Assembly (NCBI GenBank): GCA_041918175.1
Contig: JAYRWE010000091.1
Coordinates: 186,001-250,000, forward strand
From: JABWAN01 sp041918175
GTDB lineage: Bacteria > Zhuqueibacterota > Zhuqueibacteria > Zhuqueibacterales > Zhuqueibacteraceae
DNA: 64,000 nucleotides
Direction: 5' to 3'
Numbering within the stretch: position 1 is the stretch's first letter; each line of letters begins with the position of its first letter. A program made the translations under genes and the position numbers. Under the pieces are notes generated by a model, which did no database searches, was not told the origin of the DNA, and was given only the letters and a program-made list of their open reading frames with translations. Of the stretch, positions 9,087 through 18,000 are shown piece by piece.

Positions 9087-10325
9087 CTATGCGGTCGCAA
9101 TCAGTGAGCGCCGAAAAAAATCACGATGCCGCAAGAGCCAGTAGATAAAAACTGAAGAAAGGAAAAGAATCGTCGTTGCGAATACAATGAAACTGGGGTG
9201 TGCACGCAACACATACATCGCGCTCGCGGCTTGGAGCAAGAGCCGCGCGATCTCGCCTTTATACGCCCACGTTCTTTTATCCAACAAACCTCCCAAAGTC
9301 AAAATCGCGAGCATGATCAAGCTCGCCACGCTAGCGAGTGTGGGCATCGTCCACGTGTTTTCCATTTGCAGAATGAGAAACGTTGCGGCAATGACCGGCG
9401 CGAATTGCACGAGCACATACAGCTTCAAACCCACGGGCACGAGGGTTTCATATTTGACGTACGTTTCGGGTTTGACTTCGGGATGCGGCGGCAACGACGC
9501 TATGCCGGCTGGTCGCCACTCGGGCGGCATAACGAAAAGTTTCACGCGATCGATTAAACGCGGAAATGTTTTCGCGAGGTCTTTGAGTTTGGCCCAATAG
9601 TGAAAGTTCGCCCAAATCGGATTCCAACTATTCAGCGGCTCGGTAACGCCATACACCACCGGCTCTTCTTCCGGCACAAACGTTCCGAACATGCGGTCCC
9701 AAATGATAAAAATGCCCGCATAGTTTTTGTCCAAATATCTTGGATTGCGCGCGTGGTGCACCCGATGATGCGAGGGCGTATTCATAAACCATTCGAGCGG
9801 GCCGAGCTTGTCAATCGCGCGCGTGTGAATCCAAAATTGGTAGAGCGTATCGAAGGCCGACATGGCGAGAAACATCGGCGGCGGAAAGCCAATGATGGCG
9901 AGGGGCAGATAAAAAATCCACGAGAACCAGCTTTGAAACGTGCCTTGCCGCAGCGCGACGGCAAGGTTGTAATCCTCGCTTTGATGATGCACGATGTGCG
10001 CAGCCCACGGTGCGTTCATGCGGTGGCTCACGCGATGAAACCAGTAATAACACAAATCCACACCAAAGAGCAACACGACCCACGCAACTACCGACTTGGT
10101 AGAAATTTCAAGCAGTCGAAAGTTTTCGTAAATCCACATATAGCCGGCGAAGATGAGCACTTTCGAAAAGATGCCGACGACTTGTTGCGCGATGCCGCAA
10201 CTTAAATCGTTGATCGCATCGTTGAAACGATAGAACTCTTTCTGCTCATGCCGCGCGAAGGCCAACTCGACGCCGATGAGCACGAGGAAGACTGGAATGG
10301 CGAGGGCGATGTAGTTGAGGTCCAT
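9087..10325 (-). CDS. Sterol desaturase / fatty acid hydroxylase family membrane protein
   Basis: A protein of 412 residues with several hydrophobic helices and the di-iron histidine boxes of the fatty acid hydroxylase superfamily: HRVSH in the first box, HIVHHQ in the second, and HHRVHHARN in the third. Members oxidise lipids or isoprenoids at an integral-membrane di-iron centre using O2. A C-terminal part of about 100 residues is an additional hydrophobic domain seen in some bacterial members. The substrate cannot be inferred. The start at 10325 (GGGAG upstream) was chosen over 10376 because the membrane helix begins there. A family A repeat lies directly upstream of the start region. Confidence 0.88.
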   Translation of the reverse strand: MDLNYIALAIPVFLVLIGVELAFARHEQKEFYRFNDAINDLSCGIAQQVVGIFSKVLIFAGYMWIYENFRLLEISTKSVVAWVVLLFGVDLCYYWFHRVSHRMNAPWAAHIVHHQSEDYNLAVALRQGTFQSWFSWIFYLPLAIIGFPPPMFLAMSAFDTLYQFWIHTRAIDKLGPLEWFMNTPSHHRVHHARNPRYLDKNYAGIFIIWDRMFGTFVPEEEPVVYGVTEPLNSWNPIWANFHYWAKLKDLAKTFPRLIDRVKLFVMPPEWRPAGIASLPPHPEVKPETYVKYETLVPVGLKLYVLVQFAPVIAATFLILQMENTWTMPTLASVASLIMLAILTLGGLLDKRTWAYKGEIARLLLQAASAMYVLRAHPSFIVFATTILFLSSVFIYWLLRHRDFFRRSLIATA

Positions 10326-10380
10326 ATTCTCCCGGCCTAATGGGTTTTGACTTTCAAAATCGGTAATCACCTCCACGAAT

Positions 10381-10453
10381 TGTCATTCAGCAGGAATCTT
10401 TTTACTCGCTGGAGACTTATGCCAGTGCTCAAAAAGATTCCTGCTGAATGACA
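10381..10453. repeat. Family A palindromic repeat, copy 2
   Basis: Arms TGTCATTCAGCAGGAATC and complement. It lies in the leader of the desaturase-family gene and downstream of mdh. It differs from copy 1 by matched changes on both arms (GAAGG to GCAGG and its complement), suggesting that pairing is conserved. Confidence 0.9.
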
Positions 10454-10570
10454 GGATACAGGTGGTGCGCCTCATTGCCGAATTTGATCGTCAAATTTCA
10501 TAAGGAGTTTCAAGAGGGTGATATGAATTGAAGGCTTGAATGCTTATCGCTTTTGTTTTGCGTACAGTAT

Positions 10571-10605
10571 AAAAAAAAGCCTTCCAGAGTCGTCATCTGG
10601 AAGGC
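10571..10605 (-). terminator. Terminator of mdh
   Basis: A perfect 10-nt stem (10579-10588 with 10596-10605) with a 7-nt loop, followed on the minus strand by T8. It starts 9 nt after the mdh stop. Confidence 0.95.
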
Positions 10606-10613
10606 CTATGTGC

Positions 10614-11540
10614 TTACAGCTTCAATTTCGCAATGCTCTCTTTCACATGCCCCGCAGACTCGTGCAGCATTTTCATTTCCGCGTCGTTGAGTTTGAGTTC
10701 ATATACTTGCTCAACGCCGTTTTTGCCGAGCTTCACGGGCACGCCGACGTAGACGTCTTTCAAGCCGTATTGGCCATTGAGCCAAGCGGCGCAGGGGAGA
10801 ATGCGTTTGGAATCGCGCACGACCGACTCGGCCATTTCCGCGACTGCGGCGGAGGGCGCATAATACGCGCTGCCTTCTTTGAGATACTTCACGATTTCCG
10901 CGCCGCCGTTTTTCGCGCGATCAACAATCGCGTTGATGCGGTCTTGCGCCAGCAACTCCGTGAGCGGAATCCCGCCAACGGTCGTGAGACGCGGCAAGGG
11001 CACCATGTCGTCGCCGTGCCCACCGAGCACAAGCGCCGTAATGTCGCGCACGGAAACGTTGAGTTCCATCGAGATGAACGTGCGATAGCGCGCGGTATCC
11101 AACACGCCAGCCATGCCGAACACGCGATTCGGCTCAAAGCCACTGACTTTCATTGCGACATAGGTCATCACATCGAGCGGGTTGGTGACCATCAGAATTT
11201 TGCATTGCGGCGATTGATTAACGATGCTCTCGGTCACGCCTTTGATGATGCCCGCGTTTTTCTCCTGCAAATCATCGCGGCTCATGCCCGGCTTCCGCGC
11301 GAGACCTGCGGTGATCACTACAAGATCGGAATTTTTCGTGAGCGAGTAGTCGTTGCTCGAGCCAATAACTTTGCAATCGAAGCCTTCGATGGGCGCCGAC
11401 TCCCACAGGTCGAGGCCCTTGCCCATGGGAATGCCTTCGAGGATATCGATTAACACCACTTCATTCGCCAATCTTTTTTCGGCGAGGCGCAAAGCCGTGG
11501 TTGCGCCGACGTGTCCTGCTCCAACGACAGTGATCTTCAT
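10614..11540 (-). CDS. mdh: Malate dehydrogenase (LDH-like type)
   Basis: A protein of 308 residues that interconverts malate and oxaloacetate with NAD. It has the N-terminal Rossmann loop VVGAGHVGATTAL and MVTNPLDVMTY. The substrate loop ARKPGMSRDDL carries the Arg-x-x-x-Met-Ser-Arg pattern of malate rather than lactate dehydrogenases, and the catalytic His is in GGHGDDMVPL. This is the LDH-like tetrameric type common in FCB bacteria. The start at 11540 has GGAG 7 nt upstream and begins exactly at the Rossmann strand; the longer frame to 11657 crosses a terminator hairpin. The gene has its own terminator. A second hairpin sits only about 22 nt before the start, leaving little space for a promoter in between. 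Confidence 0.97.
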   Translation of the reverse strand: MKITVVGAGHVGATTALRLAEKRLANEVVLIDILEGIPMGKGLDLWESAPIEGFDCKVIGSSNDYSLTKNSDLVVITAGLARKPGMSRDDLQEKNAGIIKGVTESIVNQSPQCKILMVTNPLDVMTYVAMKVSGFEPNRVFGMAGVLDTARYRTFISMELNVSVRDITALVLGGHGDDMVPLPRLTTVGGIPLTELLAQDRINAIVDRAKNGGAEIVKYLKEGSAYYAPSAAVAEMAESVVRDSKRILPCAAWLNGQYGLKDVYVGVPVKLGKNGVEQVYELKLNDAEMKMLHESAGHVKESIAKLKL

Positions 11541-11561
11541 ATGTGACTCCATTTCCTGGTT

Positions 11562-11598
11562 AAAATAAAAAAGGCCAAGTTGAGTTAGAACTTGACCT
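11562..11598 (-). terminator. Terminator-type hairpin between rpmA and mdh
   Basis: A 10-nt stem (11572-11581 with 11589-11598, one wobble) with a 7-nt loop, then T6ATTTT on the minus strand. It ends about 22 nt before the mdh ATG. It can end the rplU-rpmA transcript or attenuate mdh. Confidence 0.85.
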
Positions 11599-11633
11599 CG
11601 TTGCGAATCATTCCATAACAACAGCCTTATTAA

Positions 11634-11667
11634 AAATTTTAAATTGAAGGTTTTCAATTTAAAATTT
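11634..11667. repeat. AT-rich perfect inverted repeat
   Basis: Two perfect 15-nt arms (11634-11648 and 11653-11667) around a 4-nt GGTT loop, 29 nt downstream of the rpmA stop. All pairs but one per arm are A-T. It could be a processing or regulatory structure, or a protein-binding operator. Confidence 0.85.
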
Positions 11668-11695
11668 AGAATGCTCTGGTGTGTAATGCAAACCT

Positions 11696-11950
11696 TTATG
11701 CAGGCAGAATACTGACCCGTTTCCTGAATTTGTCCAAGCGTTGAAACTTCACTTTGCCGTCGATCAGCGCGAACAAAGTATCATCGCTGCCTTTGCCGAC
11801 GTGATCGCCGGGATGAATCTTCGTGCCGCGTTGGCGGACGATAATATTGCCCGCGCGCACGGCTTGGCCGTCATACCTTTTGACGCCGAGAAATTGCGGA
11901 TTGCTGTCGCGACCGTTGCGCGAACTGCCAACCCCTTTCTTATGTGCCAT
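11696..11950 (-). CDS. rpmA: 50S ribosomal protein L27
   Basis: A protein of 84 residues. It starts MAHKKGVGSSRNGRDS and continues with GVKRYDGQAVRAGNIIVRQR, the diagnostic bL27 sequence. L27 reaches toward the peptidyl transferase centre. The N-terminus carries no cleavable Firmicutes-type extension. It follows rplU on the same strand after 65 nt containing a palindromic insertion (11969-12019). The start at 11950 is set by homology; the longer frame reads into the repeat. Confidence 0.98.
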   Translation of the reverse strand: MAHKKGVGSSRNGRDSNPQFLGVKRYDGQAVRAGNIIVRQRGTKIHPGDHVGKGSDDTLFALIDGKVKFQRLDKFRKRVSILPA

Positions 11951-11968
11951 TCGGTTTTGCTCCTTATC

Positions 11969-12019
11969 GTAACGCAGGCCTCTTGCCTGCATGCTGTGCA
12001 GACCGCAAGTCTGCGTTAC
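11969..12019. repeat. Palindromic insertion overlapping the rplU stop codon
   Basis: A 51-nt element with terminal arms GTAACGCAG and CTGCGTTAC. Its inner arms (CAGGC...GCCTG and CAGAC...GTCTG) are offset repeats. The TAA stop of rplU at 12016-12018 lies inside the terminal arm, so the element end provides the stop. Confidence 0.85.
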
Positions 12020-12327
12020 ATGTTGATCGCTTCAATGCGAACTTTAGTGAGAGATTGTCTGTGGCCGTTTTTGCGGCGATAGCTTTTGCGGCGTTTCTTT
12101 TTGAAGACGATGACCTTGGTATCACGAAATTGGTCAACGATCATGCCCGAAACGTTCGCGCCTTGAACACGCGGCTGGCCGATTCGCACTTGCTCACCGT
12201 CGCCGACCAACAGCACGTTCTCGAAAGTCACGTTATCACCGACTTCGCCCGCAAGCTTTTGCGTGTTAATTGTCTTGTCTTTTTCGACTCGAAACTGCTG
12301 ACCGGCGATTTCAACCATTGCGTACAT
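12016..12327 (-). CDS. rplU: 50S ribosomal protein L21
   Basis: A protein of 103 residues. It starts MYAMVEIAGQQFRVEKD and contains VIVFKKKRRKSYRRKNGHRQ, the diagnostic bL21 basic signature. It binds 23S rRNA and L20. The ribosome site AAAGGAG is 8 nt upstream of the ATG. It is followed by rpmA as usual. The stop codon lies inside the palindromic insertion, and the C-terminal residues after the conserved IEAI may have been altered by the insertion. A strong terminator-type hairpin lies 39 nt upstream of the start, between rng and rplU. Confidence 0.98.
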   Translation of the reverse strand: MYAMVEIAGQQFRVEKDKTINTQKLAGEVGDNVTFENVLLVGDGEQVRIGQPRVQGANVSGMIVDQFRDTKVIVFKKKRRKSYRRKNGHRQSLTKVRIEAINM

Positions 12328-12365
12328 CGAACCACTCCTTTAACGAAATTGTATGCGCATGAGAT

Positions 12366-12405
12366 AAAAAAAGCGGGGTCAATATAAACATGACCCCGCT
12401 TTTTG
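12366..12405 (-). terminator. Strong terminator-type hairpin in the rplU leader
   Basis: A perfect 14-nt stem (12368-12381 with 12391-12404), including A5/T5 ends, with a 9-nt loop. It lies 58 nt after the rng stop and 39 nt before rplU. It may be the rng terminator or an L21 leader attenuator. Confidence 0.9.
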
Positions 12406-12462
12406 TCAAGGCGAAATTCTCCCAATTTGCGGGAAGTTTGGGATTTACAGCCCGCCGCGCGC

Positions 12463-13983
12463 TTAGATGATGATTTCACTACCGTCGCGTTTGGAAACGA
12501 ATTTAAACTCGTCCATCCGCAACGTATCTTCGGGCATGACTTGAATATTGAGCCAGTAGCGCCACATCAAGCGACGTATCCGGCTGCGCAATCCATTTTT
12601 CATAAATTTAGCCATTTCCGAATGCACCATCAGGCCCAGGCTGCGTTCGCCGCCGGTGAGTTTGTAGCGCATCAGCCAGCGCTCGATGCGTGTGAGCACC
12701 GTGGCTTTTGAAACCATGCGGCCCGTGCCTTCGCAAGTTGGGCACGTTTCCGTGTAAGAGAATAACAAACTCGGGCGCACCCTTTCGCGCGTCATCTCGA
12801 TCAGGCCAAATTCACTAATGGCACTGATGCTCGATTGCGCGCGATCTTTTCGCAATTCTCGGCGAAACTCTTCTTGCAACCGCTTGCGGCAGCGCATATC
12901 CGTCATGTCGATAAAATCAACGACGATGATGCCACCGATGTCGCGCAAGCGCAGTTGTCTGGCAATTTCTTTCCCGGCTTCGAGATTGATGCGCAAAGCA
13001 TTTTCATCATGGTGGGCGCGGCCCATAAACTTGCCGCTGTTGACGTCGATGGCGGTCAGCGCTTCGGCATGGTCGAAGAGGATATACCCTCCGCTCTTCG
13101 TCCATATCTTGCGCGCAAGACTTTTATCTATCTCTTGCTCGATGCCATACATGTCAAACAACGGCTTTTTGCCGCGATACAACTCCACCCGATCGATGAG
13201 TTGGGGGGTGACTTCTTGGAGATACTGAATCGTCTGTTGATGCAGTTTACGCGAGTCGACCACGACGCGATCAATGTCCAGCGTGAACAAATCGCGAATC
13301 ACACTGGAGGCCATACTAAGGTCTTTGTACACCAAAGCAGGGGGCTTGCCGTTCTTCAGGCGTTCTTGGGTTTTGCGCCAAGTTTTGAGCACATTATCCA
13401 AATCGGCGCGCAGCGTTTCTTCTTCTTTATCTTCCGCAACTGTGCGTATGATCACACCGTAACCCGGTGGCCGCAGACTTTGGACGATTTTTTTCAAACG
13501 CCGCCGCTCTTTAATGCTCATGATTTTTTTCGAAACGCCCTCGATATCAACTTGCGGAGCGAGCACCATGTACCTGCCTGGTATCGATAACTCCGTCGTT
13601 ATGCGACACCCTTTGGTGCTGATCGGCTCCTTGATGATTTGCACCAAAATCTCTTGCCCTTCTTTGGGTATCGGACGATGATGATCGTTGCGCGGTCGCG
13701 CGTACCCGTTTTCAGAACCAGGCTCTGGCTCTAAAAACGCACGATAGTCGAGCAGCGTTTCTCCGATATCGCTAAAATGTAGGAACGCATCTTGTTCCTG
13801 CCCGATATCGACAAATGCTGCGCGCATCCCTTTCACCACATTGACGACTTTCCCCAAATAAATGTCCCCAACCATGCGTTCATTCTCTGGCCGTTCCGTT
13901 AAGAGTTCCACCAGTCGTGAATCTTCGAGGATTGCGATCCTCGTTTCGCCTACCGAGGAATTGATAAAAATCTCTTTCCTCAT
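12463..13983 (-). CDS. rng: Ribonuclease G (RNase E/G family)
   Basis: A protein of 506 residues. An S1 RNA-binding domain (about residues 35-130, GDIYLGKVVNVVKGMRAAFV) precedes the catalytic part. The two Mg-binding aspartates are visible in AIDVNSGKF and VVDFIDMTD, and the Zn-link is in CPTCEGTGR. The absence of a long C-terminal scaffold and the length fit RNase G rather than RNase E. It processes 16S rRNA and degrades mRNA. The start at 13983 has AAGGA upstream and matches the family N-terminus MRKEIFINSS. The rng-rplU-rpmA order is common in bacteria. Confidence 0.95.
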   Translation of the reverse strand: MRKEIFINSSVGETRIAILEDSRLVELLTERPENERMVGDIYLGKVVNVVKGMRAAFVDIGQEQDAFLHFSDIGETLLDYRAFLEPEPGSENGYARPRNDHHRPIPKEGQEILVQIIKEPISTKGCRITTELSIPGRYMVLAPQVDIEGVSKKIMSIKERRRLKKIVQSLRPPGYGVIIRTVAEDKEEETLRADLDNVLKTWRKTQERLKNGKPPALVYKDLSMASSVIRDLFTLDIDRVVVDSRKLHQQTIQYLQEVTPQLIDRVELYRGKKPLFDMYGIEQEIDKSLARKIWTKSGGYILFDHAEALTAIDVNSGKFMGRAHHDENALRINLEAGKEIARQLRLRDIGGIIVVDFIDMTDMRCRKRLQEEFRRELRKDRAQSSISAISEFGLIEMTRERVRPSLLFSYTETCPTCEGTGRMVSKATVLTRIERWLMRYKLTGGERSLGLMVHSEMAKFMKNGLRSRIRRLMWRYWLNIQVMPEDTLRMDEFKFVSKRDGSEIII

Positions 13984-14215
13984 ATCATTCCTTGAATTTT
14001 CTTGGGAGTCCAACCCCGCCTCCGTGCGAACACGTGCGTTCGTCGTCACTCCCATTTAATAAGAGGTTTTAAATTTGACTGGACGTAGCTGCAACAAAGC
14101 TACGTTGCTCTTCTTGTGCTTCATGCTCCATGCAATGAATCGAGCCGAGCAAACAGAAGAACATGGTAGGCCAAATGTCGGCTGTTACCAATTGTCAAAG
14201 AACGTTTGGTTTATT

Positions 14216-14258
14216 AAAAAAAGAGCTTGCCGCGTAATTGAAGATTGGCTGCAAGCTC
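14216..14258 (-). terminator. Orphan terminator-type hairpin
   Basis: An 8-nt stem GAGCTTGC / GCAAGCTC (14223-14230 with 14251-14258) with a 20-nt loop, then T7 on the minus strand. No minus-strand gene lies between it and the terminator of the next gene at 14980, so the transcript it would end is unknown. Confidence 0.6.
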
Positions 14259-14259
14259 G

Positions 14260-14561
14260 AAAAGGCTTAGAACCGTTTTTACGTGGCGATGATAAAAAAA
14301 AATGCAGGTTAATGCAAGGTCTTTTTTAAACAAGGCGGGGCGCCGCATTGCGCTCATGAATGTTCATCGCGGACGAAGAACAGCACGCCGCAGGCATTGG
14401 GGGCAGATGGGCACGAGTTCTTGATTAGCTGCAACGACTTGCATGATAACATATCGAATGGATTGCCGCCTATACAATTATTCCCGCGAGTAATCGCTCC
14501 AATTAGATGGCTACCTCAACTTGCAGTCAAGTTGCAAATCAAAGCCTCTGCGAAGCAGCTA
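14260..14561. other. Intergenic gap without recognised features
   Basis: Part of a roughly 1 kb gene-free stretch between rng and the secreted nuclease gene. Short frames here lack ribosome sites and motifs. I see nothing assignable before the first repeat at 14562. Confidence 0.6.
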
Positions 14562-14626
14562 TTCGGTGTCACTCGGAGGCAAAGCTTTCCACCGAAATGC
14601 GCCGAAGTCACCGAGTGTCGCCGAGA
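14562..14626. repeat. Family E dispersed repeat, copy 1
   Basis: It contains GGTGTCACTCGGAGGC and CCGAGTGTCGCCGAG. The same CGGCGACACTCGG words recur at 24211-24314 and 33428-33516 with variable centres, so this is a degenerate inverted-repeat family. Confidence 0.7.
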
Positions 14627-14705
14627 AAAACTTTAGAATTTTATTCTGAGTTCGCTTCTCTAATCCGAGTACCTGAATTTTGCACTGATGATGCCGCCAA
14701 CCTCC

Positions 14706-14825
14706 GCCTGATGCTGTAAGCATCAGGCTAAAAGATGGAAACCCCGCAAGCGGGGTTCATACCAATTGGGTGACAGCCCCGTTCACGGGGCTTGCACCTC
14801 CTAGCCTGATGCTTCAGCATCAGGC
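14706..14825. repeat. Cluster of four consecutive hairpins
   Basis: Palindromes at 14706-14728 (CCTGATGC arms), 14741-14756 (ACCCCGC arms), 14775-14792 (AGCCCCG arms) and 14804-14825 (CCTGATGC arms again). The outer pair are also inverted copies of each other, so the unit can fold as four small hairpins or one long stem. Confidence 0.85.
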
Positions 14826-14979
14826 GAAAACCAGCGCGAGCACCATGCACAATTCAGGTAGCAACGAAAAGCAGCAAGGAAGGAAATGCTTTGGAGTGAG
14901 TGCTGAATCGCTGCAAGCTTTTGGCGTGGAGCGAAAATTTTGGGATTTCTGACAACAATTTGCTCGTAGTTCGAAATCG

Positions 14980-15022
14980 AAAAAAACTTGCGAGCGATTT
15001 TTTCGCGTAAATCGCTCGCAAG
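14980..15022 (-). terminator. Terminator of the secreted nuclease gene
   Basis: A perfect 14-nt stem (14987-15000 with 15009-15022) with an 8-nt loop, then T7 on the minus strand, 17 nt after the stop at 15040. Confidence 0.95.
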
Positions 15023-15039
15023 ACGTGGCGTGTAAACGC

Positions 15040-18000
15040 TTACTTGACTAACAAAAGTTTTTCTTGCGCCGTGAATTTCCCTGCTTTGAACACAGCGAAA
15101 TATACACCGCTCGTCGCAAACTCCCCTCGTACATTTTTGCCATCCCAAAGTATTTCATATCTGCCGCGCTGCTGCATGCCGGCGACGAGTTGCCGCACGA
15201 GTTGTCCCGTCGAATTATAAATCGCTAAACTCACCTCGCTTGCTTCTGGCACAGCAAAGCGAATCCTCGTGCTCGGATTGAAAGGATTGGGATAATTCGG
15301 CTCGAGCGCGTAACTCGTGATCAAAGCTTCGGCGCTCACGGCTTCGTTTGTAATGTCCGCGCCTTCATCACCTTCAAATTTAGCCAAAGACAAACTCAAC
15401 GCCGCGTGCGGCTCGAAAGCCACGTCGCGCTCAATCGTGATCTTGGCTGCATTGAGCGAGCCTCGGAAGCGGCTGTTCATTCCAACAAGAACCTCGGCGT
15501 GCGGCGCGAGCACCGTGCCTTGCACATTACTCCCGCGCCAGAGCACGAGCGGAACGTTTTGCAATGTCGTAAAGATAACGCTCCGGCTTGCGGTTGCGCT
15601 CGCGGGCAAGACATTCACGAACGTGCGCCGACCAAACTCCATTAGAGTCACGACATGAATGCGCACCGGACCATTGGCAACCTCGAGCCGCAGTTTCGCA
15701 TCCATCTTCGTCACCAGCGTTTCGAAAAAATACTCACCGCTGTGCAGCACGAGCCGCGCGCTCTCGCCGACGATGACATGACGATACGAACCAGGCGCAA
15801 GCTCGCGCGTTTGCTCGCGCGGAATGAATTGATCCTCGCTGCCAGCGGTAAACGCCGGCGCGGAAAGGTTGATCGTTGCCACATTCGCATTGCTCGTGGC
15901 TGCGCCGAGAATTTGCGCTTGCGGCGCAAGCGTGATCGCGCCGCCCGCAGTCACGTTGCCGTCGATGCGATTCTCTTTGTCGATTTGAATATCGCCGACT
16001 GCACTCAAATTGCCCGTGAACGTTGTCGGCGCGCCGGGCTTGAAGTGAATGCTTTGATTCGAATGAATATCACCGCGACTGTTGCTGAATTGATTGCGCC
16101 GAACTTCAATGCTTTGATGCGCGAGCAAAACAAACTCATGTACGGTGATCGTCACCGTATCTGCGATCGTGCAGCCTTTGCTGTCGCTCACCGTGAGCAC
16201 ATAAGTCGTCGTCGCTTCCGGCGTGGCCAGCGGATTCTGTGCGCTCGCATCATTCAAACCGGAAGCAGGAGACCATGCGTACGTGAATGGCGCTGTGCCT
16301 CCTGTCGCAGTGGGCGCGCCGCCAAGCTGAATCGTTTGTCCGACTGCAATCGTTTGATCCGCGCCGGCATCGACGAGCAATTGCGGATTGACCGTCACGA
16401 CAACTTCCGCGGTGTCTTTGCAGCCCGTGGCGTCGGTCACAATCAACATGTAGGTTGTCGTTGTAGAAGGTGAAGCCATGGGATTCGCAATCGTCGCATC
16501 GTTCAAGCCCGCTGCGGGCGACCAATGATAAACAAATGGCGCAAGCCCCTCGCTCGCCGTGGGATTGCCGCCGAGCTGCGCGGAATCGCCGAAACAAATT
16601 TCAACATCATTGCCTGCATCAGCGGTCAACTCGCATTGCACATACATCACCATCGCGTCGTGATCCGAAGCGCGCAGAATCGTGGCGTAATCATTCTCAA
16701 AATTCACCGCCGCGTCCGCATTGCCGCGTGCGTATTGCACGCCGCGCGTGGCCGGCTGCAAATGCTGCGAGATGAGCATGTGATCCAAAACTTGCGCGTT
16801 ACCTTCATTCAGAAAAGAGTATTGCTCTGCCTCAGGCAAATCGAGCACGAGATTGCTCAAATTCGGCTCGACGATTTCCACGCCGGGAATGAGCGCCTCG
16901 TTCGCGCTCGCGGGATCGCCAAGAATTTGGCCGAGCACGTCAACATAGCCGTCAGAGAATTGAAACGCGTTAAAATCGCCGCACACCACGAGATTGACAT
17001 TTGCGTTGCTCGTTTGCAGGCTCTGCACCATGTCGGCAACGGACACGGCTTGTTCATGGCGCTTCTGCCGCACGCGCGCGCCCGTGCTCGGATCATCAAC
17101 ATCATTGAGCGAGCGTTGATGCAGATTCAACACGGTGAGCGGAATGCCGCCAGGCATGGTCACGTCAAGTTGCAACGGAGGCCGATCGTGCAGCAGCGAA
17201 TTATCCACCGAAAGAATTTCACTCGCGCCGAGTTGGGTGACGCTGTGAACTTGCACGCTGCTGCGCACGAGATAACCCACGTCGATGCCGGAGACGTCGT
17301 TGCCTTCGATCAAATACGGCGTGTAATTGAGCGCCGCATCGTCCGCGTGCAGCTTGTCCGCCAAATCTTGCAACGCGTTGAAATTCTCCACTTCTTGCGT
17401 GGCAATAATTTCCGGCGCGAGCAGCACTTCGCGAATATAGCGCGAGAATTTGGCGAGCCGGTTTTGATAATCTGCAGCAGAGGGCAAAGGCTCGCCGTTG
17501 CCATTGTTCACGTCATCATAAAAGCGGAGCATGTTGAATGTGGCGATCATCGACTCGCCGTTGTTGCGCGCACGCACGCTGCGCGGCAAAGTCGCGGGCG
17601 TGAAATCATATTGCGTGGCCCAAAGCTCATAATCGCCGAACTCAAAACCGAGCACGCCCGTCGCGGTGAAAGTTGAGCCTGCGGGAATGATCGCATTCGC
17701 GAGGCCGAGCTTATCGGGATCGATTTCAAAAGTTTCCGCGTTCGCATCCCACACGGGCAAGCCATTCAAACCGGGAAAAGCAATGCCGGGTTCGCGAAAC
17801 GGACGAGTGCCGCGCGCGACGATTGTTATCTCCGCAAACGGATCGTTGCCGAAAGATTGATTCGAAGCGGCAACCACGCCGTTGGCAATTTGCACGAGCA
17901 TGCCTTCGAAGCGCTCGAACTCATTTGCAGATTGCGGCTGTGCGGGCGAAGGCGTAAGCGCATCGAGTTGAATCGCAGCGGGCAACGCATTGCCGGAAGA

